64,000 bases of DNA, from the NCBI GenBank assembly GCA_000719025.1, contig JODP01000005.1, positions 124,001 to 188,000 on the forward strand, given 5' to 3'. The notes beneath the pieces are model-generated. The model saw only the letters and a list, made by a program, of their open reading frames with translations, searched no databases and was not told where the DNA came from. The stretch's first letter is position 1. The number at the start of each line of letters is the position of its first letter. Positions 7,018 through 16,069 of the stretch are shown in pieces. This DNA comes from Kineosporia aurantiaca JCM 3230 (GTDB lineage Bacteria; Actinomycetota; Actinomycetes; Actinomycetales; Kineosporiaceae). A program made the position numbers and the translations under genes.

Positions 7018-9287
7018 GATGACATCGCTGGCCTCGGCCGTTCGTGGGGCGGGCAGCACGGGGGTCCAGGATGCCTTGGCGTCCGTCGGGGTCACGAGAG
7101 CGGTCTGGGCGTACTGCGCCGCGCTGAGCGGACGGGAGAACAGGTAGCCCTGGCCGTAACGAATTCCCAGATGCAGCAGCTGGTCGCGTTGCTCGGTGGT
7201 TTCGATACCCTCCGCCACGATCTCCAGGTGGAGGGTGACCGCCATGGCGTTGACCGCGGCCACCAGCTGGACCTGCCCGCCGTCCAGCGAGGTGACCACC
7301 GAACGGTCCAGCTTGAGCAGGTGGACGGGGAACCGGCCCAGGTAGTCCAGGGACGTGTACCCGGTGCCGTAGTCGTCCAGATAGATCTGCACGCCGGCGT
7401 CGGACAGCACCCCCAGGGTGTGCTGGGCCGGGCTCTCGGGGGTGAGCTGATGGTGTTCGGTGATCTCCAGGCGCAGCAGCGACGTCGGCAGGGACAGCAC
7501 CGCCAGGCTGTGCAGGACGCGTTCGGCCAGGTGCGGGTCGTCCAGGCTGTCGCGGGTCAGGTTGACGCTGACCGGCAGCACCCGGAGGCCCTGCTCGCGC
7601 CAGGCCGCCAGCTGGGCCAGGACCTCCTGCAGCACGGCCGTGTCCAGTTCGCCGTCCAGACGGTTGCTGCTGACCAGGCCCAGGAAGGCGTCCGGGGCCA
7701 GAAGGCCGTGCTCGGGATGCAGCCAGCGCACCAGGGCCTCGGCGCCGACCACCTGGCTGGTGCGCAGGTCGACCAGCGGCTGGTAGCGGATCTCCAGGTG
7801 ACCCACGTCCGGGCTGTCGCGCCCCAACAGTTGCCGGACCTGGCTGCTGAGGGTGAAGCGGCGGGCCACCTCGATCCGCATGTCGGGGTGGAAGGCCAGG
7901 GCCTGGCCCCCGCCGGCGGCCTTGGCCGCATACATGGCCACGTCGGCGTGGGTCAGCAGTTCGGTCAGGCCCATGCCCGGCTCGGCCTCGGCGATCCCGA
8001 CGCTGGCCCCGGTGCGCAGAGACAGGTCGCCCACCACGACCGGCTCCTGCAGCAGGTGCAGGAATCGTTGGGCCACGGCCGGGGCCACGTGAGCGTGGGC
8101 GAGAACGACGAACTCGTCCCCTCCTAGGCGGGCCACCAGCCCCGGGACCCCGTCCGGCTGCTCGGCCGCGCGCAGCAGCCGGTCGCGCAGGTGCAGCAGC
8201 AGGGTGTCCCCCACGTCGTGCCCGTGCGTGTCATTGACCTGCTTGAACTCGTCGATGTCGATGAGCAGCAGGCTCAGCGGGCCGGCGCCGTCGGCCTCCT
8301 CGAAGGCCCGGGCGAGCCCGCGCCGGTTGGCCAGATCGTCAGCGGGTCGTGCTCGGCCAGGTACTCGCTCGAGCGCAGCGCGTTGCTCCCCCGCACCAGG
8401 CACAGCCCGGCGACGACGGCCCCGGCCGACGGTACGGCCCACAGCGGCAGGGTGCGTACATCGGCGACGTCGGCGGCCCAGGCGACCGCCAGCGGCACCA
8501 GCACCAGCGGCAGCAGTCCCAGCAGGGCGGTGGACCCGGGCCGGCGCTGGGCCAGGGTCCGGGCATCGAAGGCCTTGGTCATGGACGGATGCAGCGCCGC
8601 GGCCCCGAAGAACACCAGGCAGGCGACCCCCAGCACCTGACCGGCATCCCCGGGCAGGGCCAGGCGCCGGCCGTTCACGGCCTGGTTGAGGTCGTAGCCG
8701 AAGGTCAGCGCGGCCCCCACCAGCACCAGCCAGGTGCTGGTGGTCAGGGCCCGGCGGGAGACGGCGAACCGCACCAGCATGCTCAGCAGGGCGACATCCA
8801 CGCTGGCCACGCTGACCGCCGTCCAGTTGTGGCGGTGCCCCGTCCCGGCCACCACGATCTGGGCCCCGACCAGCACGGTCACGGTGGTGATGATGACCAG
8901 GTCGAGAACGGCCGTCAGGGACCGCACCCGGACGTGCCGCCCCGGCCCGACGGCCCGGATCGTCACCACCGTGGCGACGCCCTGCCCGGCCCACACGGCC
9001 GCCGTGGCCCAGGCGGTGATGTGCCCCTCGAAGTGGACGACGGCCGCCCCGACCGTCCAGCAGGCCACCATCAGGGCCACCAGAGGCCAGAAGCCCGACC
9101 CCGGCCGGTGCCACCACACCCCCGCGAGAATCAGCATCACGGTGACCACCCCGGCGTAGACGGTCCCGGCCGAGCGGAGCCCCGGTTCGAGCGCCACCAG
9201 AGCGGTCGCCACCCCGGCCAGCGCCAGCACCCCCCACGCCCCGCGTGCGGAGAGCACGGCACGACGGTCTGCGGTCACTCTTGTCAT
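6985..9287 (-). pseudogene. Membrane GGDEF-EAL cyclic-di-GMP protein with one-base frameshift
   Basis: The N-terminal half (9287 to about 8338) encodes roughly eight transmembrane helices and the start of a GGDEF domain (SSEYLAEHDPLT). The rest lies in another frame and continues without loss: DLANRRGLARAF, LLIDIDEFKQVND, ARLGGDEFVVL, then an EAL domain with GAEALVRW, SVNLTRDSL, EITEHH, LDDYGTGYTSLDYL, LKLDRS and VAEGIET. One base is missing between 8337 and 8338, in a Thr codon; restoring it gives exactly 768 codons. All catalytic motifs of both domains are intact, so the break is recent, an assembly error, or tolerated. An upstream ATG at 9317 is an alternative start. Confidence 0.85.
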
Positions 9288-9332
9288 TCGGACGCGCCGG
9301 ACCCGACCTTGAGCCATCACCCAAACGGTTCT

Positions 9333-9360
9333 GCCCCGCGGGATCATGATCCCGCGGGGC
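9333..9360 (-). terminator. 28-bp perfect palindrome after GH55 gene
   Basis: A perfect inverted repeat runs over 28 bases: GCCCCGCGGGAT at 9333-9344, a CATG turn, and its complement to 9360. It lies 33 bp beyond the stop of the GH55 gene and just upstream of the GGDEF-EAL start on the same strand. There is no U-tract, as is common for actinobacterial terminators. It most likely ends GH55 transcription and insulates the next gene. Confidence 0.6.
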
Positions 9361-9393
9361 CGAACTTCTTCAGGGTCTGACTTCAGACCGACT

Positions 9394-11673
9394 TCACGGG
9401 TACGACACCACGTTGCGCGGAGTCGTGTTGCCCGCCGGGTTCGGCACCGAACCACCGGTGTTGTTGACCACGTTGCTGATCGTCCCGGTGTCGCCCAGCG
9501 AGACGGTCAGGATGCTGTGCAGCTTCACGCCCGACTTGTTCGGGACCTCGAAGCTGTGGTCCAGCTTCACCGCCGGGTTGGTGTTGAAGAAGCAGTACGA
9601 ACCACCGCCCCAGAGCTCGTGATCGGTGACGCTGTCGGCGACCTTGTAGGCGGCGTAACCGTTCTGCGTGCCGTTCATCCACGCAGCCTGGTTCGGCACG
9701 TCGTACGGCTTCTCGTTCTGGAAGAAGATGGTCTTGCCGCGGTTGCCGTTCCAGAGCACCTCGTACTTCTGGTAGTGCTCGACGAACAGGCCGGTGGCCT
9801 CGACGTCGTCACCGTTGACGAGCAGACCGGTGTCGCCGGTGTTGACCGTCCAGCCGGTGGCCGCCCCGCCGTGGTCGGCGCGCCACGCCCAGATGTGGTC
9901 GACGATGGTGTCGTCGCTGTTCACCGCGAGGGTGGTGGTGGCCTTGCCCTGGATGCTGCTGCCGATCCGGAAGAACACGTCCTGGACCGTGGTCGGGTCG
10001 GCCGCGTGGTCGGTGTGGGTGCCGGCGGTGCCGACGCTCATCAGGGTCGGGCTGTTGGTGGTGCCGGCGTCGAAGGTGAGGCCGCTGACGTTGACCCCGT
10101 CGACGTCGGCCACGCTGAGCGCGGTGACCCCGCCGGAGGGGACCAGGGTCGGGAAGCCGATACCGGTGACGACCGTGTCCTTACGGGTGACCTTGATCGT
10201 CTGGTCCAGCTTGTAGGTACCCGGGGTGAAGAACAGGTTCAGGCCCTGGGACAGCGCCTGGTTGATCCGGGCGGCGCTGTCGCTGGGCTTGGCGACGTAG
10301 AACTTGCTCATCGGGATCGAGGTACCCGGCGTGTTCGGCCAGGTGGCCCCGGAGGAGTTCTTCTGCAGCGACGGGACGAAGACCCGGTACTTACCGGCGC
10401 TGTCCACGTACAGGTACGGCTTCTCCTTGGTCACCGGGGTGGTGGCCAGGGTGGTCTCCGGCGGGTTGGGGAAGGTGTTCGCCGGGGCGCCCTTGACGCC
10501 GGAGAAGACCATGTTCCAGACCCCGCCGGTCCAGCTGCCGATGGTGCTGTTGCGGGTGTACCACTGCTGCTGCGAACCGGAGGAGACCTGACCGTCGACC
10601 TTGCTGTCGGCCAGGTAGCCGCCGCTGGAGTAACCCTGGCCGTTGTCCTGGTTGGACGGGCCCATGGTCAGGTTGCCCTTGATGTGCACGCGGCGCATCG
10701 GGGCGGCCTGGGAGACGGCCCAGCGGTCGGTGCCACCCTCGGGCACCACCGAAAGGTTCTCGGCGCTGCGCCAGAAGTTCTGGGTGGCGTTGCTGAGGTC
10801 GCCGTAGTTCCAGCCCGAGTCGACGTTCAGGGCGCCGTTGATGGTTACGTCGTCCGGGTTCAGGCCGAGGCCCGCCACCGAGGTGTAGAAGCCCAAGTTG
10901 GCCCACACCCGTCCGTACGTGCCCGGCTTGAACAGGAAGGCGTAGCGCTGCGTCCCGAACTGCGCGGTCGGGCTGTTGTTCTGGGCGTTGAACGCCGCGT
11001 CGAAGGCCGACTGGATGGTGGCCGCCGACGTCGAGGAGTCGAAAATCTTCACGTTGGCGCCGAAGTCCGGGGTGTCGGACGTCGGGAGGTCCGTCCCGGT
11101 GGTCGGGGTCGCCGACGGGGTGGGGGTCGACGGGTCGGTCGGCGTAGTGGTGCTGCCGCCGCCGTAGACCTGGAACTCCCAGAGCGAGTAGCCGTACCCG
11201 GTGGCCCGGGCCGTGCCGTTCATCCGCACGTAGCGACCGCTGCCGGTCACCGTGAGGCTCTGCTCACCGGCCTTGCCGGCCGTGGTCGGCGTGATGTTCG
11301 TCCAGCTCGTGCCGTTGGCCGAGGTCTGGATGGTGAAGGCCGACGCGTAGGCGGCCTCCCAGTTCAGCACGACCTTGCTGATCGACTGGGTGCTGCCCAG
11401 GTCGACCTGGAGCCACTGCGGGTCGGTGAACGCGCTGGACCAGCGGGTGTCGGCCTTGCCGTCGACCGCCAGGGCGGCGCCGTAGACGCCGTCGTTCTCG
11501 CTGGAGGAGGCGGTGGCCGGCTTGCCCTGCGAGAGCAGGGTCTCGGCGGCGCTGGCCGAGACCATCTGGGTGGACACCAGCAGACCGGCGACCAGCGCGA
11601 GGACCGAGCCGACCATGATCGACACGGATCGGCGGCTGCGTAATTTCATCGTTCTGGGAACGGGAGACACCAA
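9394..11673 (-). CDS. Secreted GH55 exo-beta-1,3-glucanase with F5/8-type (CBM32-like) domain
   Basis: The 759-residue protein has a signal peptide (to about residue 43), an F5/8 type C discoidin domain (about 46-172, with DGKADTRWSS, WLQVDLG, RYVRMNG and SLWEFQVYG), a Thr/Pro linker, and a double right-handed beta-helix over 205-759. The last part reads like Streptomyces GH55 laminarinases: ALLFKPGTY-type and FYTSVAGLGLNPDD motifs, NFWRSAENL, QQQWYTRNS, DHIWAWRADHG, LFVEHYQKYEVLW and IFFQNEKPYD. GTG at 11673 is chosen for its AAGGAG six nt upstream; ATG at 11649 is possible. Expected role: release of glucose from beta-1,3-glucan such as fungal wall or laminarin. Confidence 0.92.
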   Translation of the reverse strand: MVSPVPRTMKLRSRRSVSIMVGSVLALVAGLLVSTQMVSASAAETLLSQGKPATASSSENDGVYGAALAVDGKADTRWSSAFTDPQWLQVDLGSTQSISKVVLNWEAAYASAFTIQTSANGTSWTNITPTTAGKAGEQSLTVTGSGRYVRMNGTARATGYGYSLWEFQVYGGGSTTTPTDPSTPTPSATPTTGTDLPTSDTPDFGANVKIFDSSTSAATIQSAFDAAFNAQNNSPTAQFGTQRYAFLFKPGTYGRVWANLGFYTSVAGLGLNPDDVTINGALNVDSGWNYGDLSNATQNFWRSAENLSVVPEGGTDRWAVSQAAPMRRVHIKGNLTMGPSNQDNGQGYSSGGYLADSKVDGQVSSGSQQQWYTRNSTIGSWTGGVWNMVFSGVKGAPANTFPNPPETTLATTPVTKEKPYLYVDSAGKYRVFVPSLQKNSSGATWPNTPGTSIPMSKFYVAKPSDSAARINQALSQGLNLFFTPGTYKLDQTIKVTRKDTVVTGIGFPTLVPSGGVTALSVADVDGVNVSGLTFDAGTTNSPTLMSVGTAGTHTDHAADPTTVQDVFFRIGSSIQGKATTTLAVNSDDTIVDHIWAWRADHGGAATGWTVNTGDTGLLVNGDDVEATGLFVEHYQKYEVLWNGNRGKTIFFQNEKPYDVPNQAAWMNGTQNGYAAYKVADSVTDHELWGGGSYCFFNTNPAVKLDHSFEVPNKSGVKLHSILTVSLGDTGTISNVVNNTGGSVPNPAGNTTPRNVVSYP

Positions 11674-11821
11674 TGGCTCCTTGCTGAGCTTGACAGGGAA
11701 GCGGACGCGGATCAGGACCCGTCATGGTGGCTCACGCCCCCGGTTTCCCGATGGTGCGAAAGTCCCATTCCGAACAGAACCCGATCCACGGTGCGTGGTC
11801 ATTCAGGGATGGCTCACCGTG

Positions 11822-11850
11822 AGAATCACCCGGTCCGACATTTCCGTCAA
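11822..11850 (-). promoter_or_regulatory. Candidate sigma-70-like promoter for GH55 gene
   Basis: On the minus strand TTGACG (11845-11850) is followed after 17 bp by GATTCT (11822-11827), about 150 bp upstream of the GTG start. The -35 is good and the -10 is moderate. The intervening leader of the GH55 transcript contains a CGG-GAAA-CCG hairpin but I could not assign it to an RNA family. Confidence 0.35.
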
Positions 11851-12060
11851 GTCCGCAGGGCGCTTTTGAGGAATCCATGACGAAGCCGCGACCCGCTCGT
11901 GATGTTCCCTCTCCGCCCGCATCTTTGGGCCTTGACACCCATTCCGCTGTCGGCCCCCCGGTTCGTAAATATTTCGATCCTCCCGCGGGCCGCCGTTAAT
12001 TCGGTTGCCCCCGTTCCGGCGCTCGGCCACCATCGTCCTCGACGGGCCCGGCGAGGGCCC

Positions 12061-12149
12061 CGGAATCGAAGGGAGAAAGACCATGCGAGTGACGCCTGCG
12101 CGACTGCTGCCGTTCCTGCCGCTTCCCGGCTTCTCCCTTTCGATTCCCG
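12061..12149 (+). promoter_or_regulatory. Long-range inverted repeat in RIO kinase leader
   Basis: The arm GGAATCGAAGGGAGAA (12062-12077) pairs with TTCTCCCTTTCGATTCC (12131-12147): nine pairs, one bulge, seven pairs, closing a loop of about 53 nt. The left arm contains the GAAGGGAG ribosome site of a short leader reading frame (ATG 12083, 52 codons plus stop, overlapping the kinase start out of frame). The right arm ends three nt before the GAAGGA site of the kinase gene. The arrangement could couple leader translation to kinase expression. Confidence 0.45.
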
Positions 12150-12165
12150 TGAAGGACACCTCACC

Positions 12166-13101
12166 GTGCACGAATATGATCATGACTTCGGTCACCGCCG
12201 CCGCGGCCGCCGCCGCTTCGACGACGAACTGGACGAGCTGAGCACGCCCTCGTCCCGCAAGACCCTGCCCGAAGACGACTTCGAGGACGCGGACGCCCCG
12301 GAGGGCGCCGACCGCTGGAGCACCTGGGCCGATTCCCCACCCACCGCGCGCGGCCCGCGTCCCTACCCGGACTGGCTGGTCACCGAACTCGCCGCGGTGG
12401 ACACCGACCTCGGCCTGCTGAAGACCGGCAAGGAAGCGGACGTTTCGCTGCTGCGCCGGGGTGTCCCCGACACCGATCGCTCCTGCCTGCTGGCGCGCAA
12501 GCAGTACCGGTCGTCCGAGCACCGGATGTTCCACCGGGACGCCGGTTACCTGGAAGGCCGGCGGATGAAGGAGTCTCGCAGCAACCGGGCGATGGCCCGG
12601 CGCACCGACTTCGGCCGCGAGCTGATCGCCGAGCAGTGGGCCGGCGCCGAGTTCGCCGCCCTGACTCAGCTTTGGCAGGTCAGCCACGACCTGGGAGCAC
12701 CGGTCGTCCCTTACCCGGTGCAGACCCTGGGCACCGAGCTGCTGATGGAGTTCGTGGGTGATCACGTCACCGGCGAAGGCGCACCCCGCCTGGCCCAGAT
12801 CAGGCCCACCCCCGAACAAGCCCACGACCTCTGGCAGCAGGCCGTCGCGGCCCTGGGCGTGCTGGCCCGTTGCGGCCTGGCCCACGGCGACCTGTCCGCC
12901 TACAACGTCCTGGTGCACAACGGCCGCCTGGTCCTGATCGACCTGCCCCAGGTGGTCGACCTGATCGCCAACCCGCACGGCCCCCGGCTGCTGTTCCGGG
13001 ACGTCGGCAACCTCGCCACCTGGTTCGGCGGCCGCGGCGTGCCCGACCTCGACGCGCGGCAGGTCACCACCCACCTGCTGGCCCAGGCGGGCGTCGTCTA
13101 G
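12166..13101 (+). CDS. RIO-type serine/threonine kinase
   Basis: The 311-residue protein begins at GTG 12166, preceded by GAAGGA nine nt upstream. Residues 1-75 are charged and low complexity. The kinase core follows: LLKTGKEADVSLL (flexible P-loop of RIO kinases), ARKQYR (ATP-binding Lys), EQWAGAEFAAL (Glu of helix C), MEFVGD (hinge), AHGDLSAYNVLVHN (catalytic loop Asp and Asn) and LIDLPQVVD (metal-binding Asp). These are the RIO1-type motifs found in many actinobacteria, where the cellular role is poorly known. It is divergent from the GH55 gene and its stop codon shares CTAG with the convergent nadR gene. Confidence 0.9.
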   Translation: MHEYDHDFGHRRRGRRRFDDELDELSTPSSRKTLPEDDFEDADAPEGADRWSTWADSPPTARGPRPYPDWLVTELAAVDTDLGLLKTGKEADVSLLRRGVPDTDRSCLLARKQYRSSEHRMFHRDAGYLEGRRMKESRSNRAMARRTDFGRELIAEQWAGAEFAALTQLWQVSHDLGAPVVPYPVQTLGTELLMEFVGDHVTGEGAPRLAQIRPTPEQAHDLWQQAVAALGVLARCGLAHGDLSAYNVLVHNGRLVLIDLPQVVDLIANPHGPRLLFRDVGNLATWFGGRGVPDLDARQVTTHLLAQAGVV

Positions 13102-14216
13102 CCGAATCCTGGCCCGGTGAAGGGTTTTCCGAACCTCAGTCGCTGGGCCAGGATCTGGTCGGTGCTGCGGACCGCCAACCGCAGCCGCTCCTCCAGCGAG
13201 CCGGTCAGCAGCACCCAGGAATGCCCGGCCGCGGTCAGTTCGTCGACGAACCAGCCGGTCATCGCCGCCCGCACCGGCAGATCCCCCTCGCGTAAGCCGT
13301 CGTCCTGCCACGGCACCCCGTCATGGTCGGTGACCAGATAGAGGTGCCGGGGCGGGAGGTCGCGGGCCCACGGCTGGAGCGGCCGGGCCCCGGCACCGAG
13401 GTAGCGACGCTCCCAGAGCATGGTGGCGAACGCGTCGGTGTCACAGATCAGCACCGGCGAACCGACGCGGGCGGCGCGTTCTTCGGCCGCGGTCTGCTCG
13501 GCCGCCACGGTGTCGAAGTCGGCGTGGTTCCAGACCATATGGTCCAGGGCCAGATCGCTCTGACCGGCCGCGCGCGCCCGCTCCCACTTGATCCTGGTGT
13601 ACTCCCGGCCGTACTCCCCCACCCAGGCCGTTCGCGCCCAGGGTGCCCCGAGGCGCCCGTAATGATCCGCAAGCAGTCTCGAGATCGTCGTCGTGCCGGT
13701 GGATTCCGCTCCGACCAGAACGATCCGCGTGGTCAGCCCGGCCCGGGTGGCCGGCGCCAGATCGTCCCAAAGACCGGCCGGGTCGGCCCGAACACCGGTC
13801 GCCGACAGACCGTCGCGCGTCATCGGCACCAGCGCGGCGTCGAACCGGCGCGCCAGCTCCGGCCCGTAGGAGTCGCCCGAATAGACCGCATCGACCTTGT
13901 CCTGCTGACCGGCGGCCCGGATCCCGGCCCGCATGATCGCCACCTGGGCCTGCCAGACCTGCTCGTCCCCGATGTCCATCGGTGCGTCGCAACGGATGCC
14001 ACCGACCACGACCTGCTCCTCACCGGCATGCTCGGCCCGCAGCCAGGCCACCCGATCGGCCAGGGGAACGGTCTCCGCGATCGAGGCCATCACCAGGACG
14101 GTCAGGCGCTCGCACGCGGCCGCGGCCTGTCGGATCACCTGGTGATGCCCGCGGTGCGGCGGATAGAACTTGCCGATGAACAAGCCGTGCCGGTACTTGG
14201 GCGATCCAGCCGTCAT
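13098..14216 (-). CDS. nadR: NadR-type NMN adenylyltransferase / ribosylnicotinamide kinase
   Basis: The 372-residue protein has an N-terminal nucleotidyltransferase domain with the HxGH signature (GLFIGKFYPPHRGHHQVI) and an ISTxx-like segment, then a C-terminal AAA-like kinase domain starting at VLVGAESTGTTTISRLL. It should make NAD from nicotinamide riboside: phosphorylation, then adenylylation. There is no N-terminal helix-turn-helix repressor domain, unlike the enteric NadR. The P-loop carries Thr where the Walker A Lys is expected. Its ATG overlaps the pnuC TGA as ATGA, so uptake and conversion of the nucleoside are co-expressed. Confidence 0.9.
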   Translation of the reverse strand: MTAGSPKYRHGLFIGKFYPPHRGHHQVIRQAAAACERLTVLVMASIAETVPLADRVAWLRAEHAGEEQVVVGGIRCDAPMDIGDEQVWQAQVAIMRAGIRAAGQQDKVDAVYSGDSYGPELARRFDAALVPMTRDGLSATGVRADPAGLWDDLAPATRAGLTTRIVLVGAESTGTTTISRLLADHYGRLGAPWARTAWVGEYGREYTRIKWERARAAGQSDLALDHMVWNHADFDTVAAEQTAAEERAARVGSPVLICDTDAFATMLWERRYLGAGARPLQPWARDLPPRHLYLVTDHDGVPWQDDGLREGDLPVRAAMTGWFVDELTAAGHSWVLLTGSLEERLRLAVRSTDQILAQRLRFGKPFTGPGFG

Positions 14217-14848
14217 GCCGGAACCGTAACGGCAGTGGGCGAAGCACCGGCCCGCCAGAGCCGTAGGCCGTTCAGGCACAGACCGAGAAAGAGTACGTAG
14301 ATCACGGCGGTCAGGTAGAGGTCCTTGCCGGCGTAGAGCGGGATGTAGATCAGGTCCGCGGCGATCCAGAAGTACCAGGTGGCAATGCGGCGGGTGTTCA
14401 GCAGCCACTGTGCGACCAGGGACAGCGCGGTGGTCAGCGCATCCCAGAACGGGCTCACGTCGTCCGCCGCCCGCAGGATGACGGTGAGACCGGCGGTGGC
14501 CACCACGACCACGGCCAAACAACCGGCCAAAAGCCGCGAACCAGAATGATGGACCGCGTCACTGGTACTCGAGCCGCGCATCCACTGCCACCACCCGAGC
14601 GCGCCGAGGGCGATGAAGACCACCTGCAGTCCGGCGTCGGCCCACAACCGGGCCGAGGTGAACAGCACCAGGAAGAGCGCCGAGTTGGCGATACCGACCG
14701 GGAAATTGAGCACGCTGGCCCGCATGGTGAGCCAGACGCAGAGACCACCGGTGACGAAACCGAGCAGTTCCGCCCAGGACACGGCGTCGTCGCCCAGCTC
14801 GAAGAGCACGTGATTGAGCGGCGCCACCCAGTCGTTCAGCCCGTTCAT
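14213..14848 (-). CDS. pnuC: PnuC nicotinamide riboside transporter
   Basis: The 211-residue protein has about seven transmembrane helices. It shows PnuC features: LLGFVTGGLCVWLTMRASVLNFPVGI near the N-terminus, a GALGWWQWMRG Trp-rich stretch, and the LLNTRRIATWYFWIAADLIYIPLY block that lines the substrate site. It should carry out facilitated uptake of nicotinamide riboside trapped by phosphorylation by the downstream NadR. Its start codon lies 10 nt beyond a large inverted repeat that may control translation. Length is normal for the family. Confidence 0.92.
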   Translation of the reverse strand: MNGLNDWVAPLNHVLFELGDDAVSWAELLGFVTGGLCVWLTMRASVLNFPVGIANSALFLVLFTSARLWADAGLQVVFIALGALGWWQWMRGSSTSDAVHHSGSRLLAGCLAVVVVATAGLTVILRAADDVSPFWDALTTALSLVAQWLLNTRRIATWYFWIAADLIYIPLYAGKDLYLTAVIYVLFLGLCLNGLRLWRAGASPTAVTVPA

Positions 14849-14858
14849 CCGCAGCCTC

Positions 14859-14910
14859 GCTCCCCGTCCATCGTTAACGTCGATATGACGATATCCGATG
14901 GACGGGGAGC
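14859..14910 (-). promoter_or_regulatory. 15-bp inverted repeat between GH19 stop and pnuC start
   Basis: Perfect 15-bp arms, GCTCCCCGTCCATCG (14859-14873) and CGATGGACGGGGAGC (14896-14910), enclose 22 AT-richer bases that themselves carry repeated TCGATAT/CGATAT words. It begins 13 bp after the GH19 stop and ends 10 nt before the pnuC ATG, so it can act as the chitinase terminator, as a leader hairpin near the pnuC ribosome site, or as an operator. I cannot choose between these from sequence alone. Confidence 0.55.
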
Positions 14911-14923
14911 CGGCCAGACCCGG

Positions 14924-15946
14924 TCAGCAGGTGCTGCTGCCCACCGGGGTCGCTCCGAGGATGCCGGTGAACTTCTGGAACAGGCTCACCCGGTCCTGCA
15001 TCTCGGCGGTGTTGTTGCCGTTGCACTCCAGGGCGCCGTTGATGCTGCGGATGGTCTCGCCGAAGCCGGCGCCGTTGACGATCGCGCTGTGCGGCGTCAT
15101 CGTGCCCGGGCCGCTCTGGGTGTTCCAGTACCAGAGGCCGGTCTTCCAGGAGACCGCCGCGTCCGTGGCCACCAGGTTCGGGTTGTTCAGCAGGTCGATG
15201 CCGAGCGCGTCGCCGGCCGCCTTGTAGTTGAAGTTCCAGGACAGCTGGATCGGGCCGCGACCGTAGTAGGCGGCGGTGCCGGCCGGGCAGCCGTAGGACT
15301 GCGACGTGTCGCAGTAGCTGGGGTAGTTGGCCGTGTTCTGCTCGACCGTGTAGACCAGCCCACCGGTTTCGTGGCTCACATTGGCCAGGAAGGCGGCGGC
15401 CTCGAGCTTCTGGACGTTCGCGGTGCCGCTGGTGGCGAAGCCCGGGTAGGCGGACAGGGCCGCCACCAGACCGGAGTAGGTGTAGAACGAGTTCCGGTTC
15501 GGGAACATCTGGTCGAACTGGGCCTCCGAGACCGGGAAGGCCGCCGCGGCGTCCGTGTCCGGGCCGCTGCCGGTTCCCGTGGACGGGGCGCCGGTGGCCG
15601 GGTCGTCGGCCGGCGGAGTGGTCGACGTGTCCTCGGGCGCGGTGGTGTCCGAGGGATCCGTCGTGGCCGGGTCGCTGGGGTCGGCCGAGCTGGTCGGGTC
15701 CGCCGGGTCCGCCGGGTCGGCCGGGTCGGTCTCGGTGGGCGAGGCCGTGCTGGTGGCGGTGGCGGTGTGATGGTGCCCGCGGTGCCGGGGCGGGGTGTGG
15801 TGCCCGGCGGTGAACGACGCGGCGGCCGAACGGCCGGCGTGCGGGTTGGCCGCCTGGGCCTGGTAGCTGACGGTACCGATCAGGGCGGCCGCGACAACCA
15901 CGGCACCGCCGGCAACGGCGAGCTTTCGGGGACGACGACGAAACAT
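14924..15946 (-). CDS. Secreted GH19 chitinase
   Basis: The 340-residue protein has a signal peptide (to about residue 33), a His-rich then Asp/Pro/Thr-rich linker of about 100 residues with DPADPADPADP repeats, and a GH19 domain (about 138-340). GH19 landmarks: FLANVSHETGG (general acid Glu), the second Glu in VYTVEQN, YYGRGPIQLSWNFNY, GLWYWNT and INGALECNG. Cys residues in SYCDTSQSYGCP suit disulfides. It should hydrolyse chitin, so it adds fungal-wall activity to the GH55 enzyme. GAGGAG lies about 10 nt before the ATG. Confidence 0.93.
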   Translation of the reverse strand: MFRRRPRKLAVAGGAVVVAAALIGTVSYQAQAANPHAGRSAAASFTAGHHTPPRHRGHHHTATATSTASPTETDPADPADPADPTSSADPSDPATTDPSDTTAPEDTSTTPPADDPATGAPSTGTGSGPDTDAAAAFPVSEAQFDQMFPNRNSFYTYSGLVAALSAYPGFATSGTANVQKLEAAAFLANVSHETGGLVYTVEQNTANYPSYCDTSQSYGCPAGTAAYYGRGPIQLSWNFNYKAAGDALGIDLLNNPNLVATDAAVSWKTGLWYWNTQSGPGTMTPHSAIVNGAGFGETIRSINGALECNGNNTAEMQDRVSLFQKFTGILGATPVGSSTC

Positions 15947-16069
15947 GCTGAGAGAACTCCTCGACGGTCAGGGATATCGAAGACTTCGGTCAGCTTGGCC
16001 CGCGCGAAGGGCCAGGTCAAATGGCGATGACGAACCTCAAAAGGACTGCGCGCCAGAGTTAATAGCAGG

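Noticed and set aside
8330..8345. Programmed frameshift in the GGDEF-EAL gene
   Set aside because: No slippery heptamer, stop codon or stimulating structure was seen at the junction; a simple base loss is more likely.
9346..11643. 765-codon plus-strand frame opposite the GH55 gene
   Set aside because: Shadow of a recognised enzyme on the other strand; repetitive Val/Gly/Arg text without motifs.
11803..13311. 500-codon minus-strand frame opposite the RIO kinase
   Set aside because: It is the antisense shadow of the kinase; composition is low-complexity Gly/Ala/Arg and it has no domain.
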